Shown here in pieces: positions 1-8,597 of a DNA stretch of 53,601 nt. Both the position numbers and the translations under genes were made by a program. Numbering within the stretch: the stretch's first letter is position 1; the number at the start of each line of letters is the position of its first letter. The DNA is taken from assembly GCF_900095695.1 (NCBI RefSeq), contig NZ_FMIQ01000010.1, forward strand, positions 1 through 53,601. Direction: 5' to 3'. This DNA is from Hafnia alvei. Its GTDB lineage: Bacteria; Pseudomonadota; Gammaproteobacteria; Enterobacterales; Enterobacteriaceae. A model generated the notes under the pieces. The model did not search any database and was not told where the DNA came from. It was given only the letters and a program-made list of their open reading frames with translations.

Positions 1-78
1 AATCGTCTTTCCCTGACACGGAAAATAACAGGAACAAACTGACATCAGACGAATGCTGATGTGAGAGAAAGAATCGGT

Positions 79-155
79 GGAGCGGTAGTTCAGTTGGTTA
101 GAATACCTGCCTGTCACGCAGGGGGTCGCGGGTTCGAGCCCCGTCCGTTCCGCCA
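79..155 (+). tRNA. aspU: tRNA-Asp (GUC)
   Basis: A 77-base cloverleaf with acceptor GGAGCGG pairing CCGTTCC, anticodon GTC in the loop CTGTCAC, a T-loop GGTTCGAGCC and an encoded 3' CCA. It is base-for-base identical to the second copy at 5691-5767. In E. coli aspU follows the rrnH operon and precedes yafD, so an rRNA operon may lie just left of the window; no 5S sequence is visible here. Confidence 0.97.
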
Positions 156-167
156 CCTATTTGCAAA

Positions 168-197
168 AAGCCTGCTAGCAATAGCAGGCTTTTTTGT
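168..197 (+). terminator. Rho-independent terminator of tRNA-Asp
   Basis: Stem AGCCTGCT / AGCAGGCT with a short AGCAAT loop followed by a run of six T, directly after the tRNA. Confidence 0.85.
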
Positions 198-327
198 ATT
201 TGCTTTTTGGTAACGCCAAATCAGCGCTAATTCATGCCTAACTTACCTAGCTTTACTCGCCATTTCTTCTGCTACAGTTGTTTTTCCTAGTATTAGTCCC
301 TATAACAAGTTAAGTGTTTTAGATTAT

Positions 328-356
328 TTTTGATGTCGTTGTGGAAGGCGTATAAT
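328..356 (+). promoter_or_regulatory. Probable sigma-70 promoter of yafD
   Basis: A perfect -10 box TATAAT lies at 351-356. The -35 is weak: TTTTGA at 328-333 with 17-base spacing, or TTGATG at 330-335 with 15. The yafD start is about 54 bases downstream. The -35 assignment is uncertain. Confidence 0.5.
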
Positions 357-409
357 TCTCGAACGATTGTTGAAATGATTGAATGAGTTTTAACTAACAG
401 GCGGCGAAA

Positions 410-1195
410 GTGCGGAAAAAAAATTATGCCATGAGGTATGTGGCGGGTCTTCCTGCTGAGCGAGTATTCCCCGGCGCAATGAATGAGCTGGGGCAAACAT
501 TGCCCGTTACTCAATCTCTTCCAACAGATAATGTTCTACGCATTATGGTGTGGAATATCTTTAAGCAGCAGCGTTCAGACTGGCTGTCAGTATTAAAGGA
601 ATATGGTCGAAGCTCGCAGCTTGTTCTTTTGCAAGAGGCGCAGACTACGCCTGAATTAGTCAAATTTGCGACAAGCAATTATCTTACCGCCGATCAAGTT
701 CCTGCGTTCTCGTTCCCGCAGCATCCTTCTGGCGTGATGACTTTGGCTGCCGCACACCCGGTTTATTGCTGCCCACTGCGGGAAAAAGAACCGTTAATTC
801 GATTGTCGAAATCTGCGCTAGTCACTGTTTATCCGTTGTTTGACGGACGGTTATTAATGGTCGTGAACATCCATGCTGTAAATTTTAGCTTGGGTGTGGA
901 CGTATATAGCAAACAGCTCGATCCTATTGGCGAACAGATAGCTCTACACAAAGGTCCTGTGATCATGGCCGGTGATTTTAACGCTTGGAGCAAACAGCGC
1001 ATCAACGCGCTACAGCGGTTTGCAAGTGGGATGGAGCTACAAGAGGTTAACTTTACCAACGATCGCCGTCGTACAGCCTTTGGACGGCCATTAGATTTTG
1101 TTTTCTACCGTGGACTTGGTGTTGTTGAGGCATCGGTGCTAGTTACACAGGCATCTGACCATAATCCATTATTGGTTGATTTCAAACCTGACTAA
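410..1195 (+). CDS. yafD: YafD, endonuclease/exonuclease/phosphatase-family protein
   Basis: This 261-residue protein belongs to the EEP (DNase I-like) metal-dependent hydrolase fold. Visible motifs are VWNIFKQQ near residue 47, LLQEAQ (metal-binding Glu), the MAGDFNAWS motif and the C-terminal SDHNPLLV His/Asp motif. A GTG start at 410 is chosen because the residues it adds ([13 protein letters not shown]) match the start of E. coli YafD as I remember it; an internal ATG at 431 is the alternative. The substrate of YafD is not firmly known. It sits between tRNA-Asp and mltD exactly as in E. coli and ends at a terminator shared with convergent mltD. Confidence 0.93.
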   Translation: MRKKNYAMRYVAGLPAERVFPGAMNELGQTLPVTQSLPTDNVLRIMVWNIFKQQRSDWLSVLKEYGRSSQLVLLQEAQTTPELVKFATSNYLTADQVPAFSFPQHPSGVMTLAAAHPVYCCPLREKEPLIRLSKSALVTVYPLFDGRLLMVVNIHAVNFSLGVDVYSKQLDPIGEQIALHKGPVIMAGDFNAWSKQRINALQRFASGMELQEVNFTNDRRRTAFGRPLDFVFYRGLGVVEASVLVTQASDHNPLLVDFKPD

Positions 1196-1218
1196 ATCGT
1201 TGAGTTAAAATCCAGCTA

Positions 1219-1247
1219 TAAAAAAAGCGCCTTTCGGCGCTTTTTGC
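1219..1247. terminator. Bidirectional terminator between yafD and mltD
   Basis: AAAAAAGCGCC TTTC GGCGCTTTTT: a GC-rich stem with A and T tracts on the two sides, placed between the convergent ends of yafD and mltD. Confidence 0.85.
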
Positions 1248-1272
1248 GTTTAACTGATTCTACTTACTAACA

Positions 1273-2676
1273 TTAGCTATTGGAGTTAGCTGAGTCTCTT
1301 ACATACAGCGTTAGCATATCGCCCGGCTGAATTTGACTCGCTTTCGTAATGACGCTGTTCCAACGCATCACATCATTGATGTTTACACCATGACGTTTTG
1401 CAATGCTGGCCAGTGAATCGCCTTTACGTACCTTGTAAGTAATGCTGCTGTTATCAGCGATCGACGTGCTGGCGTTATCCGCAACCTGCAATGTCTGACC
1501 GGCTTTCAGTTTGCTGTTGCTGCGCAGATTATTCATGCTCAACAACTCTTTCTGACTGATATTTAAACGCTTAGCAATTGCAGATATCGTATCGCCCGAA
1601 CGAACTTTATAGCCTGAAACTTTCGCTTTAGACGAGGTGCTCGTTGATGCTAACTGTGCACTGGGCTGGATTGCTGCAATCTCGCCTTCGGCCAGTGAAT
1701 CTTTAAACTGCTCAACATGTGCTTTTGGCACCATGATGTAGTGCGGGCCATTTGGTGCGGTTACATTCTTTTTGTAACCAGGATTAAATGCCTTAATCTT
1801 CGTCAGAGACATGCCCGCCATTTCTGCGGCCTGAGTCAACTGAATCTGTTGCCCTACATCAACTTTTGCCAGCGCACGTTGGTCGTTAGACTGCGGCAGT
1901 TTAATGCCATAACGTTTATTATTTTTGATCAGATCGCTCAGTGCTAGCATCTTCGGAACATAGATAGATGTTTCGCGTGGCAATGACAAAGACCAAAAAT
2001 CAGTCGGCAAACCTTTACGCTTATTCGCTTTGACTGCCTGCATTACACGGCCTTCACCGCTATTAAATGCAGCCACCGTCAATAACCAGTCACCGCCAAA
2101 CATGCGGTTCATTCGCTGCATCATATCCAATGCGGCGGTGGTAGAGGCGGCAACATCACGTCGACCGTCATACCACTGGTTCTGTTTCAACCCGTAATTG
2201 CGCCCCGTCTGAGGAACTATCTGCCAAAGCCCTGCGGCGTTAGCGGATGACGTTGCGTGTGGGTTAAAAGCGCTCTCCACTATGGGTAGTAGTACCAGTT
2301 CCATCGGCATTTTACGTTGCTTAATCTGCTCGACTATCCAGTACATATACGGCTCTGCCCGTAATGTTACATCGTGGAGATAGCTCTTATTTCTTAAAAA
2401 TTTATTTTTTTGTTCGCGGATCCGGCTATTGTCCGGAACCTTCATCTTCAGATCGTCACTAATGAAGCCCCACAAATCTTTCTGCGCAATGTCACTACTA
2501 CTATCGTTGAGCCATCGCGCGGAGGTCGCTCGAGCGTCCTTTGAGGGCTGTCCTGCTTCACTTCGACTGACTGAAGACAAACTCTGTGCATACTGTTCGG
2601 GCTCATTAGCGTGATGGTTTACGCCTTGGCACCCGGCCAGCAACATAGAGGCAAAGATAATTGCTTTAGCCTTCAT
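1273..2676 (-). CDS. mltD: Membrane-bound lytic murein transglycosylase D
   Basis: A 467-residue lipoprotein. The signal peptide ends in a lipobox (LLAGC, Cys16), which points to outer-membrane anchoring. The SLT domain (about residues 110-230) has the catalytic Glu in PIVESAFNP (about Glu134) and the AAGLWQIVP and YDGRRDV motifs of family 1 lytic transglycosylases. Two LysM peptidoglycan-binding repeats follow near the C-terminus (YKVRSGDTISAIAKR and YKVRKGDSLASIAKR). It cleaves the MurNAc-GlcNAc bond to give 1,6-anhydro products during wall turnover. Size and neighbours (gloB upstream, same strand) match the enterobacterial gene. Confidence 0.96.
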   Translation of the reverse strand: MKAKAIIFASMLLAGCQGVNHHANEPEQYAQSLSSVSRSEAGQPSKDARATSARWLNDSSSDIAQKDLWGFISDDLKMKVPDNSRIREQKNKFLRNKSYLHDVTLRAEPYMYWIVEQIKQRKMPMELVLLPIVESAFNPHATSSANAAGLWQIVPQTGRNYGLKQNQWYDGRRDVAASTTAALDMMQRMNRMFGGDWLLTVAAFNSGEGRVMQAVKANKRKGLPTDFWSLSLPRETSIYVPKMLALSDLIKNNKRYGIKLPQSNDQRALAKVDVGQQIQLTQAAEMAGMSLTKIKAFNPGYKKNVTAPNGPHYIMVPKAHVEQFKDSLAEGEIAAIQPSAQLASTSTSSKAKVSGYKVRSGDTISAIAKRLNISQKELLSMNNLRSNSKLKAGQTLQVADNASTSIADNSSITYKVRKGDSLASIAKRHGVNINDVMRWNSVITKASQIQPGDMLTLYVRDSANSNS

Positions 2677-2746
2677 GTGTGTGTCTACTGGTGATTAAAA
2701 GACGAGCAATAATACTTTGCCTAGCCTCAAAACACAACAAAAAGCT

Positions 2747-3502
2747 TTAGAAGCTGTCTTTCATGTCGCGTAGGCGGGCAAAAACTTGCCAAGTCTTATT
2801 TGGTTGATTTTCGAATCCTAAATTTCGTTGTAAATCATTATCATAAAAACGTAAAAAAGGATTAATTTCCTTCTCTATTTTGAGTAAAGAAGGCACGCTA
2901 GGTTGATGTTTTAACCGTAACTCGTGAACTTGTTTCTGATATGTTTCAATCTCTTTGTTTTCTGGTAAAACGTATCTTGCAAACCTAAGATTTGACTCAG
3001 TATATTCATGAGCGCAACAAATTAAGGTGTTATCAGGAAGTTGCGCAATGAGCTGTAAAGAGGCATACATTTGCTCAGGCGTACCTTCAAAAATACGTCC
3101 GCAACCCGCTGAAAATAAGGTATCTCCACAAAACAGGTAGGGGGTAGCATAGTAAGCAATATGTCCGAGAGTATGCCCAGGAACATCCAACACGCTGAAA
3201 GTCATACCTAATACGGTAATTTCATCGTGTCCTCGAACTTGCTGCGTGCAGCCTTTATTGGCTGTTTCTTGCGGCCCATATACGGGAATATCCGGATAGT
3301 GCTGCAAAAGCTCGCCCACGCCGCCTACGTGGTCATTATGATGATGCGTGAGTAGGATGGCTTTAGGAGTAAGCTTATTTTCCGTCAGGTAGTGTAAAGC
3401 GGGAGCCGCAACACCGGGATCTACGATCAAACATTCTTGCTGATCGTTGGCGAGCAGCCAAATGTAGTTATCTTGCATTGCAGGGATACTGATAAGATTC
3501 AT
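2747..3502 (-). CDS. gloB: Hydroxyacylglutathione hydrolase (glyoxalase II)
   Basis: 251 residues, the usual family length. The metallo-beta-lactamase-fold motif [10 protein letters not shown] is at residues 52-61 (His53, His55, Asp57, His58), with further ligands in [20 protein letters not shown] and CAHEYT. The enzyme hydrolyses S-D-lactoylglutathione to D-lactate and glutathione, the second step of methylglyoxal detoxification in the cytosol. It is divergent from yafS, the starts being only about 46 bases apart, so the two promoters must overlap. Confidence 0.97.
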   Translation of the reverse strand: MNLISIPAMQDNYIWLLANDQQECLIVDPGVAAPALHYLTENKLTPKAILLTHHHNDHVGGVGELLQHYPDIPVYGPQETANKGCTQQVRGHDEITVLGMTFSVLDVPGHTLGHIAYYATPYLFCGDTLFSAGCGRIFEGTPEQMYASLQLIAQLPDNTLICCAHEYTESNLRFARYVLPENKEIETYQKQVHELRLKHQPSVPSLLKIEKEINPFLRFYDNDLQRNLGFENQPNKTWQVFARLRDMKDSF

Positions 3503-3548
3503 AATCGATAGCTCTCCATTGGGGTATTCCCCCTGTATAGGTGAACGG

Positions 3549-4271
3549 ATGAAACCAGCACAGATAACACGAATGATTTCTCCTCCGTTGTCTTGGAGTG
3601 AGATCCCTTGGGGAGAGTATTACCGTGCCGCATTAGAGCAGCAGCTTGCGCCATGGTGGCCGAAGCTATTTGGTTATCATCTTCTTAAAATCGGCACGTT
3701 GAGTTCTCAGCTCTCTACCGAAAAATGCGGTATTTCCCATCAGGTTAGCGTGGGTGTGAAAGGCGATAATCTACAGGTGATTGCCGACCCATGCTGTTTA
3801 CCCTTTGCCGCTAAATCCGTTGATGCATGCCTGCTTGCCCATACGCTAAGCTTCGCCAGCGATCCCCACCGAATCCTACGTGAGGTTGACCGCGTGCTCG
3901 TGGATGACGGTTGGCTCATCTTAACCGGGTTTAATCCAACCAGCTTGATTGGCTTAGGCAAACTGGTTCCCAAACTGCGTAATCGACTGCCTTACAGCAG
4001 CCGAATGTTTAGCATGATGAGAATGCAAGACTGGCTGCAACTCCTAAACTATGAAGTTTTGTATGAGAATCGCAGCCAAATTTTACCGTGGAATCGTCGC
4101 GGTGGTTTATTCCTTGGCAAACATTTACCCGTATTGGGCTGCCTAAGCATTATCGTGGCGCGCAAAAGAACCGTTCCTCTCACGCCGACCGCTCTTCGAG
4201 AGAGAAGCCAGCGCGCGAGATGGCGTGGAACGGTTGGTGCGACGAAGAGCTTTCGCAAACGATCTGACTAA
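3549..4271 (+). CDS. yafS: YafS, class I SAM-dependent methyltransferase-like protein
   Basis: 240 residues from the ATG at 3549, which matches the E. coli YafS start; the frame stays open about 10 codons upstream, but that extension runs toward the gloB promoter. The centre resembles the Methyltransf_11 core: [20 protein letters not shown] (acidic loop and motif II), then [22 protein letters not shown] (post-motif). The C-terminus is very basic. The substrate is unknown. It is convergent with rnhA. Confidence 0.9.
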   Translation: MKPAQITRMISPPLSWSEIPWGEYYRAALEQQLAPWWPKLFGYHLLKIGTLSSQLSTEKCGISHQVSVGVKGDNLQVIADPCCLPFAAKSVDACLLAHTLSFASDPHRILREVDRVLVDDGWLILTGFNPTSLIGLGKLVPKLRNRLPYSSRMFSMMRMQDWLQLLNYEVLYENRSQILPWNRRGGLFLGKHLPVLGCLSIIVARKRTVPLTPTALRERSQRARWRGTVGATKSFRKRSD

Positions 4272-4291
4272 AGACCGCCTGACATCTCGCT

Positions 4292-4762
4292 TTATTTGTT
4301 GTCAGGCTGGTAGCCGGTGTCATCTCTATCGGGGGAACCTGCGGCTGTACGCGCTAATTCATCGCAGCGCTCGTTCTCTACATGACCGGCATGGCCCTTG
4401 ATCCACACCCATTCAATTTTATGTGATTGAATGGCGAGGTCTAGGCGTTGCCATAAATCGACATTTTTAACCGGTTTTTTATCCGTTGTTTTCCAGCCAC
4501 GCTTTTTCCAATTATGTATCCACTGCGTGATACCTTGGCGAACGTATTGACTATCGCTGCACAATACCACTTCGCAGGGATCTTTTAGCGTTTCCAATGC
4601 AACAATGGCTGCCATCAACTCCATGCGGTTGTTGGTGGTTAGGTAGTATCCTGCGCTTAGGGTCTTTTCGTGTTGCTTGTAGCGCAATATGGCACCGTAG
4701 CCACCGGGACCGGGGTTACCTAGGCAAGAACCATCGGTGAAAATCTCAACCTGTTTTAGCAT
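4292..4762 (-). CDS. rnhA: Ribonuclease HI
   Basis: 156 residues with the four metal-binding acids of RNase HI: Asp10 ([11 protein letters not shown]), Glu48 (NNRMELMAA), Asp70 (CSDSQYV) and the Asp of CDELAR, plus the His of KGHAGH. The enzyme cuts RNA in RNA/DNA hybrids, removing primers and R-loops. It is divergently transcribed from dnaQ across 53 bases, the conserved rnhA-dnaQ pairing of enterobacteria, in which the promoters overlap. Confidence 0.97.
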   Translation of the reverse strand: MLKQVEIFTDGSCLGNPGPGGYGAILRYKQHEKTLSAGYYLTTNNRMELMAAIVALETLKDPCEVVLCSDSQYVRQGITQWIHNWKKRGWKTTDKKPVKNVDLWQRLDLAIQSHKIEWVWIKGHAGHVENERCDELARTAAGSPDRDDTGYQPDNK

Positions 4763-4815
4763 CTCTGGTAGACTACTCCGCAGTCAAAACCCTAAGTCTG
4801 ACATAAAGTGACATT

Positions 4816-5556
4816 ATGAGCACAGGAATAACTCGACAGATCGTCCTCGATACAGAAACCACCGGTATGAATAAGCTGGGGGTTCACTACGAAGGACATA
4901 GAATCATTGAAATTGGTGCGGTTGAGGTCATCAACCGTCGTTTAACGGGGCGTAACTTCCATGTTTACATCAAGCCCGATCGCTTAGTCGATCCAGAGGC
5001 TTATGGTGTTCACGGTATCAGCGACGATTTCCTGTTGGATAAACCAACTTTTGCTGATATCGCCGACGAGTTTCTGGAGTTCATCCGCGGTGCTGAGCTT
5101 GTTATTCATAATGCACCGTTTGATATCGGGTTTATGGACTATGAGTTCCGTAAGCTCAATCGCGATATTCCAAAGACGGAAACCTTCTGTAAGATCACCG
5201 ACAGCTTGGTCATGGCGCGCCGCTTGTTCCCTGGCAAGCGCAACAGTTTGGATGCCTTATGCAATCGCTACGAAATAGATAACACCAAGCGAACACTGCA
5301 CGGCGCATTACTTGACTCCCAAATACTGGCCGACGTCTATTTAACGATGACGGGCGGGCAAACGTCGCTCACATTCTCCATGGAGAGCGAAGGCGAGAAG
5401 GCGAGGCCAACGGGTGAAGTACAAAAGATAATCCGTAAAGCACACGCGCTAAAAGTGGTGAGAGCCAATGCGGATGAATTAGCTGAACATGAACGTCGGC
5501 TTGATTTGGTGCAAAAGAAAGGCGGCAGCTGTTTATGGCGTGCTGAAGCTGAGTAG
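4816..5556 (+). CDS. dnaQ: DNA polymerase III epsilon subunit (3'-5' proofreading exonuclease)
   Basis: 246 residues. The DEDDh exonuclease motifs are all present: Asp12/Glu14 in LDTETTG, HNAPFD with Asp103, and His162/Asp167 in HGALLDSQ. The C-terminal part after about residue 185 is the linker and alpha-binding tail that tethers it to the polymerase. It proofreads replication errors in the Pol III core. The tRNA-Asp gene follows about 134 bases downstream. Confidence 0.97.
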   Translation: MSTGITRQIVLDTETTGMNKLGVHYEGHRIIEIGAVEVINRRLTGRNFHVYIKPDRLVDPEAYGVHGISDDFLLDKPTFADIADEFLEFIRGAELVIHNAPFDIGFMDYEFRKLNRDIPKTETFCKITDSLVMARRLFPGKRNSLDALCNRYEIDNTKRTLHGALLDSQILADVYLTMTGGQTSLTFSMESEGEKARPTGEVQKIIRKAHALKVVRANADELAEHERRLDLVQKKGGSCLWRAEAE

Positions 5557-5634
5557 TTTTTTGCGCGGAATTTGTTGAAAAATAGCCAAAAAGATGAAAA
5601 AGCGCTCAGTTGAAATTCTTTGTTAGAAAAACAG

Positions 5635-5663
5635 TTGACGACTCCGAGCGGTATCCGTATTAT
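5635..5663 (+). promoter_or_regulatory. Sigma-70 promoter of the second tRNA-Asp gene
   Basis: TTGACG at 5635-5640 and TATTAT at 5658-5663 are separated by exactly 17 bases. A GC-rich discriminator (CCGCATCG) follows, typical of stringently controlled stable-RNA promoters. The tRNA begins 28 bases after the -10 box. Confidence 0.8.
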
Positions 5664-5690
5664 CCGCATCGTTCCCACAAGGAACAACGC

Positions 5691-5767
5691 GGAGCGGTAG
5701 TTCAGTTGGTTAGAATACCTGCCTGTCACGCAGGGGGTCGCGGGTTCGAGCCCCGTCCGTTCCGCCA
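5691..5767 (+). tRNA. aspV: tRNA-Asp (GUC), second copy
   Basis: Identical over all 77 bases to the tRNA at 79-155, with anticodon GTC and encoded CCA. The position just after dnaQ matches aspV of E. coli. It has its own promoter and terminator. Confidence 0.97.
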
Positions 5768-5774
5768 CATTCAG

Positions 5775-5808
5775 AAGCCCTGAGTCAGCAATGACTCAGG
5801 GCTTTCGT
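5775..5808 (+). terminator. Terminator of the second tRNA-Asp gene
   Basis: Perfect 12-base stem AGCCCTGAGTCA / TGACTCAGGGCT with a GCAA loop. The tail TTCGTCTATTT is less T-rich than usual. Confidence 0.8.
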
Positions 5809-5978
5809 CTATTTAACACTCCGCAATTTTAATATTCCCCGACCACCGTAGTTTTCCCCAGTGAGTAGAGATATCAATTCGGAAAATCCGAACGCCGTCA
5901 TACTTTTGACATAAAACCGAACGAGATGCTTTTCCTGTCTACACTTTGATCATCAGCACTTAAACGGATGATCTCCCC

Positions 5979-6884
5979 ATGATGACCTTACGCCAGCTTC
6001 GCCATTTTATTGCCGTTGCAGAAACCGGATCGATTTCTGCCGCCGCGCAGACGGTTTTTGTTTCCCAGTCCTCATTAACGCAGGCTATCCAGTTGCTGGA
6101 GCAGGAGATTGGCGCCGTATTATTTAAGCGCCATGCGAAGGGAATGGAACTCACCCATCAAGGACATCAATTTCTACGCCAGTCATATTTGATTCTCGCC
6201 ACGGTTGAAAATGCCAAGCGCAGCCTGGAGTTGGGTTGCGAGAACCTTAGCGGAACGCTAAAAATTGGCGTTACCAGCCTTGTCGCCGGCTACTTTCTGG
6301 TGGATATGCTGACTCGTTTTCGTGCGGCTTATCCCAATGTCACCACCCAACTGGTTGAAGATGAACGCCCTTACATTGAACACTTATTGGTCAACGGTGA
6401 GATTGATATTGGGGTGCTTATTCTATCGAATCTCGAAGACCGAGATGCGCTGCAAACTGAAGTGCTGATGCACTCGCCATATCGCTTATGGCTCCCTCCA
6501 CTGCATCCGTTGCTGGAAAATGACAGCATTCGTCTGGCCGACGTGGTGAAAGAACCGCTTATCCAGCTAAACACCGACGAGATGGGCAGCCATCTACGCC
6601 GCATCTGGGAGAAAGCTAAACTTACGCCAACCATCGCCATGCGCACCGCATCCACCGAGGCGGTGCGCAGCTTGGTTGCCGCTGGCATTGGTGTCGCTTT
6701 GCTTCCTGATATGGCCTATCGCCCGTGGTCGCTTGAGGGAAATATGATTGAAGCCCGCACGCTAGTCGATACTCCAGAACCGCTGGATGTGGGATTAGCA
6801 TGGCGGCGCGGCAGTGCAAGGCCAGAGCTTGTTACCCCGTTTCTGCAAATTGCCCGCGAGAATAGCGGGGCGCGTAAGCTATAA
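5979..6884 (+). CDS. LysR-family transcriptional regulator, probably of the polyamine cluster
   Basis: 301 residues. The N-terminal winged helix-turn-helix (about residues 3-62, TLRQLRHFIAVAETGSISAAAQ and SQSSLTQAIQLLE) is a classic LysR DNA-binding domain. A periplasmic-binding-like effector domain follows (about 90-295), including the TASTEAVRSLVAAGIGVALLP signature. It is co-oriented with and 173 bases upstream of an aldehyde dehydrogenase gene, so I infer that it controls the downstream polyamine genes. The inducer is unknown. In E. coli the ydcSTUV-patD operon instead lies beside the GntR/aminotransferase-type regulator YdcR. ATG 5979 and ATG 5982 are both possible starts. Confidence 0.85.
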   Translation: MMTLRQLRHFIAVAETGSISAAAQTVFVSQSSLTQAIQLLEQEIGAVLFKRHAKGMELTHQGHQFLRQSYLILATVENAKRSLELGCENLSGTLKIGVTSLVAGYFLVDMLTRFRAAYPNVTTQLVEDERPYIEHLLVNGEIDIGVLILSNLEDRDALQTEVLMHSPYRLWLPPLHPLLENDSIRLADVVKEPLIQLNTDEMGSHLRRIWEKAKLTPTIAMRTASTEAVRSLVAAGIGVALLPDMAYRPWSLEGNMIEARTLVDTPEPLDVGLAWRRGSARPELVTPFLQIARENSGARKL

Positions 6885-6953
6885 CACCCCCTATATCCCT
6901 ATAAAACATCAGGTATCTAAATAATCGAATGCAGCGTTCATAATTTCGTATTT

Positions 6954-7033
6954 GCCGCTAGCTAGCGGCTGCTCTAGGCTAAAATGAATTAATTTACATT
7001 TTAATTACAAATAAATGACATTTTAATAATGTC
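6954..7033. promoter_or_regulatory. Candidate operator region between the LysR gene and the aldehyde dehydrogenase
   Basis: It holds a perfect 16-base palindrome (GCCGCTAGCTAGCGGC, 6954-6969) and, 47 bases on, an inverted repeat GACATT-TTAAT-AATGTC (7017-7033) in an AT-rich stretch just before the next start codon. Neither is followed by a T-run, so operator function seems more likely than termination. No binding protein is proven; the adjacent LysR regulator is the obvious candidate. Confidence 0.4.
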
Positions 7034-7057
7034 TCTTTTGCCCTAGAGGAACGCAGC

Positions 7058-8515
7058 ATGAGCAGCGCGACGCAAGGACTTAACACACAGCAATTCATTG
7101 ATGGTCTGCTGGTCACGGGAGAAGGCCCAGAAGAGCAATTGCTCAATCCGGCCAGCGGTGAAGTTTTGCTGTTGCTCGCCGAAGCTTCTGCTCAGCAGGT
7201 TTCAGACGCCGTGGAGTCTGCGCAACGCGCTTTTCCATCATGGTCTCGCACCATCCCAGCTCGACGCGCTGCCGTATTATTGGCGATTGCTGATGTGATT
7301 GAACGCCATGCAACAATGTTTGCCGAGCTTGAATCACTCAACTGCGGCAAACCCTACCATCAGGCTCTTTCAGACGATATTCCCGCTGCTATTGATACCT
7401 TTCGCTATTTCGCCGGAGCCGTACGCTGCCAGCATGGGCAGCTAGGAGGGGAATATCTGGAAGGTCATACTTCGATGATTCGCCGTGATGCTATCGGCGT
7501 GGTGGCGTCCATTGCACCATGGAATTACCCCTTGATGATGGCAGCATGGAAAATGGCTCCTGCGTTAGCCGCGGGCAATACCGTCGTCTTCAAACCCTCC
7601 GAACACACACCACTTTCCACACTGGCTCTGATCCCTTTATTACGCAACATCGTCCCTACGGGCGTGATTAACGTCGTTTATGGGCGCGGTGAAACCGTGG
7701 GGAATTATCTGGTGAATCACCCGCTGGTACGTATGGTTTCCCTTACCGGCGACATCGTCACCGGGCAGAAAATCATGCAGGCGGCGGTCAAGAACGTGAA
7801 ACGCACGCATTTGGAACTGGGTGGCAAAGCGCCAGTGATCGTGTGCGATGACGCCGATTTAGATGACGTGGTCGCGGGAGTTCGCCGCTACGGTTTCTAT
7901 AACGCCGGACAGGATTGTACCGCTGCTTGCCGTGTTTACGCCGACCGCAAAATTTATGACGCGCTGGTGGAATCTCTCGGCCACGCAGCCAGCTCTTTAC
8001 GCTATGCGCGCAGCAACGATAGTGAAAATGAAATGGGCCCTCTTATCAGCGCCAGACAGCGCGATCGCGTGGCCAGCTTTGTCGAACGGGCGCTGGGTCA
8101 CCCGCATATCGAACGGATCACCGGTGCGCAGATGCATTCCGGCCCCGGTTTTTTCTATCCACCTACGATCCTCGCAGGCTGTCAGCAGCAGGATGAAATT
8201 GTTCAGCGCGAGGTTTTTGGCCCTGTAGTGAGTATTACGCCGGTTGATTCCTTAGAGCAGGCGTTGCAGTGGGCGAATGAATCTGAATACGGCCTTGCGT
8301 CTTCCGTTTGGACCAAAAATATCGATCGGGCGTGGCAGCTAGCGGCGCAGCTTCAGTACGGGACAACGTGGATTAATACGCACTTCACGCTGGTTAGCGA
8401 AATGCCGCACGGCGGTCTTAAGCGCTCTGGTTATGGCAAGGATTTATCCGGTGATGCTTTGCAGGATTACAGCGTTGTGCGCCACATCATGGCGAAAGTA
8501 AAAGCGCAGTTTTAA
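7058..8515 (+). CDS. Aminobutyraldehyde dehydrogenase-like NAD-dependent aldehyde dehydrogenase
   Basis: 485 residues with the whole ALDH fold: [14 protein letters not shown] (NAD site), KPSEHTPLS, the general-base Glu253 in LELGGKAP and the nucleophile Cys287 in AGQDCTAAC. The sequence closely parallels the PatD at 13136-14563, including the [19 protein letters not shown] and QYGTTWINTHF blocks, so it is a paralogue with a probable gamma-aminobutyraldehyde or related omega-aminoaldehyde substrate. RBS GAGGA lies 7 bases before the ATG. It opens the polyamine gene run and is followed after 82 bases by the ydcS homologue. The exact substrate is inferred. Confidence 0.88.
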   Translation: MSSATQGLNTQQFIDGLLVTGEGPEEQLLNPASGEVLLLLAEASAQQVSDAVESAQRAFPSWSRTIPARRAAVLLAIADVIERHATMFAELESLNCGKPYHQALSDDIPAAIDTFRYFAGAVRCQHGQLGGEYLEGHTSMIRRDAIGVVASIAPWNYPLMMAAWKMAPALAAGNTVVFKPSEHTPLSTLALIPLLRNIVPTGVINVVYGRGETVGNYLVNHPLVRMVSLTGDIVTGQKIMQAAVKNVKRTHLELGGKAPVIVCDDADLDDVVAGVRRYGFYNAGQDCTAACRVYADRKIYDALVESLGHAASSLRYARSNDSENEMGPLISARQRDRVASFVERALGHPHIERITGAQMHSGPGFFYPPTILAGCQQQDEIVQREVFGPVVSITPVDSLEQALQWANESEYGLASSVWTKNIDRAWQLAAQLQYGTTWINTHFTLVSEMPHGGLKRSGYGKDLSGDALQDYSVVRHIMAKVKAQF

Positions 8516-8597
8516 GCACTAAGCAATTGATTACATAACAATGCAGGCAGTCCATCTGCCGCACTAAATAGCAGCACTACACAGACAGGGGATAGCA

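Noticed and set aside
4277-4307. Terminator between yafS and rnhA
   Set aside because: GCCTGACA / TGTCAGGC can pair but the right arm is inside the rnhA coding region and there is no T-run.
5337-5768. Minus-strand frame of 143 codons across dnaQ and tRNA-Asp
   Set aside because: It reads the antisense of a tRNA gene and of dnaQ; a common false call (its start MAERTGLEPATPC is the known tRNA-antisense artefact).
5906-5934. Promoter of the LysR gene at TTGACA
   Set aside because: The -35 is perfect, but no acceptable -10 lies 16-18 bases downstream, so I do not call it.
5768-5978. Genomic-island attachment site downstream of the tRNA-Asp gene
   Set aside because: No integrase and no second partial tRNA copy to the right of the polyamine cluster was found.
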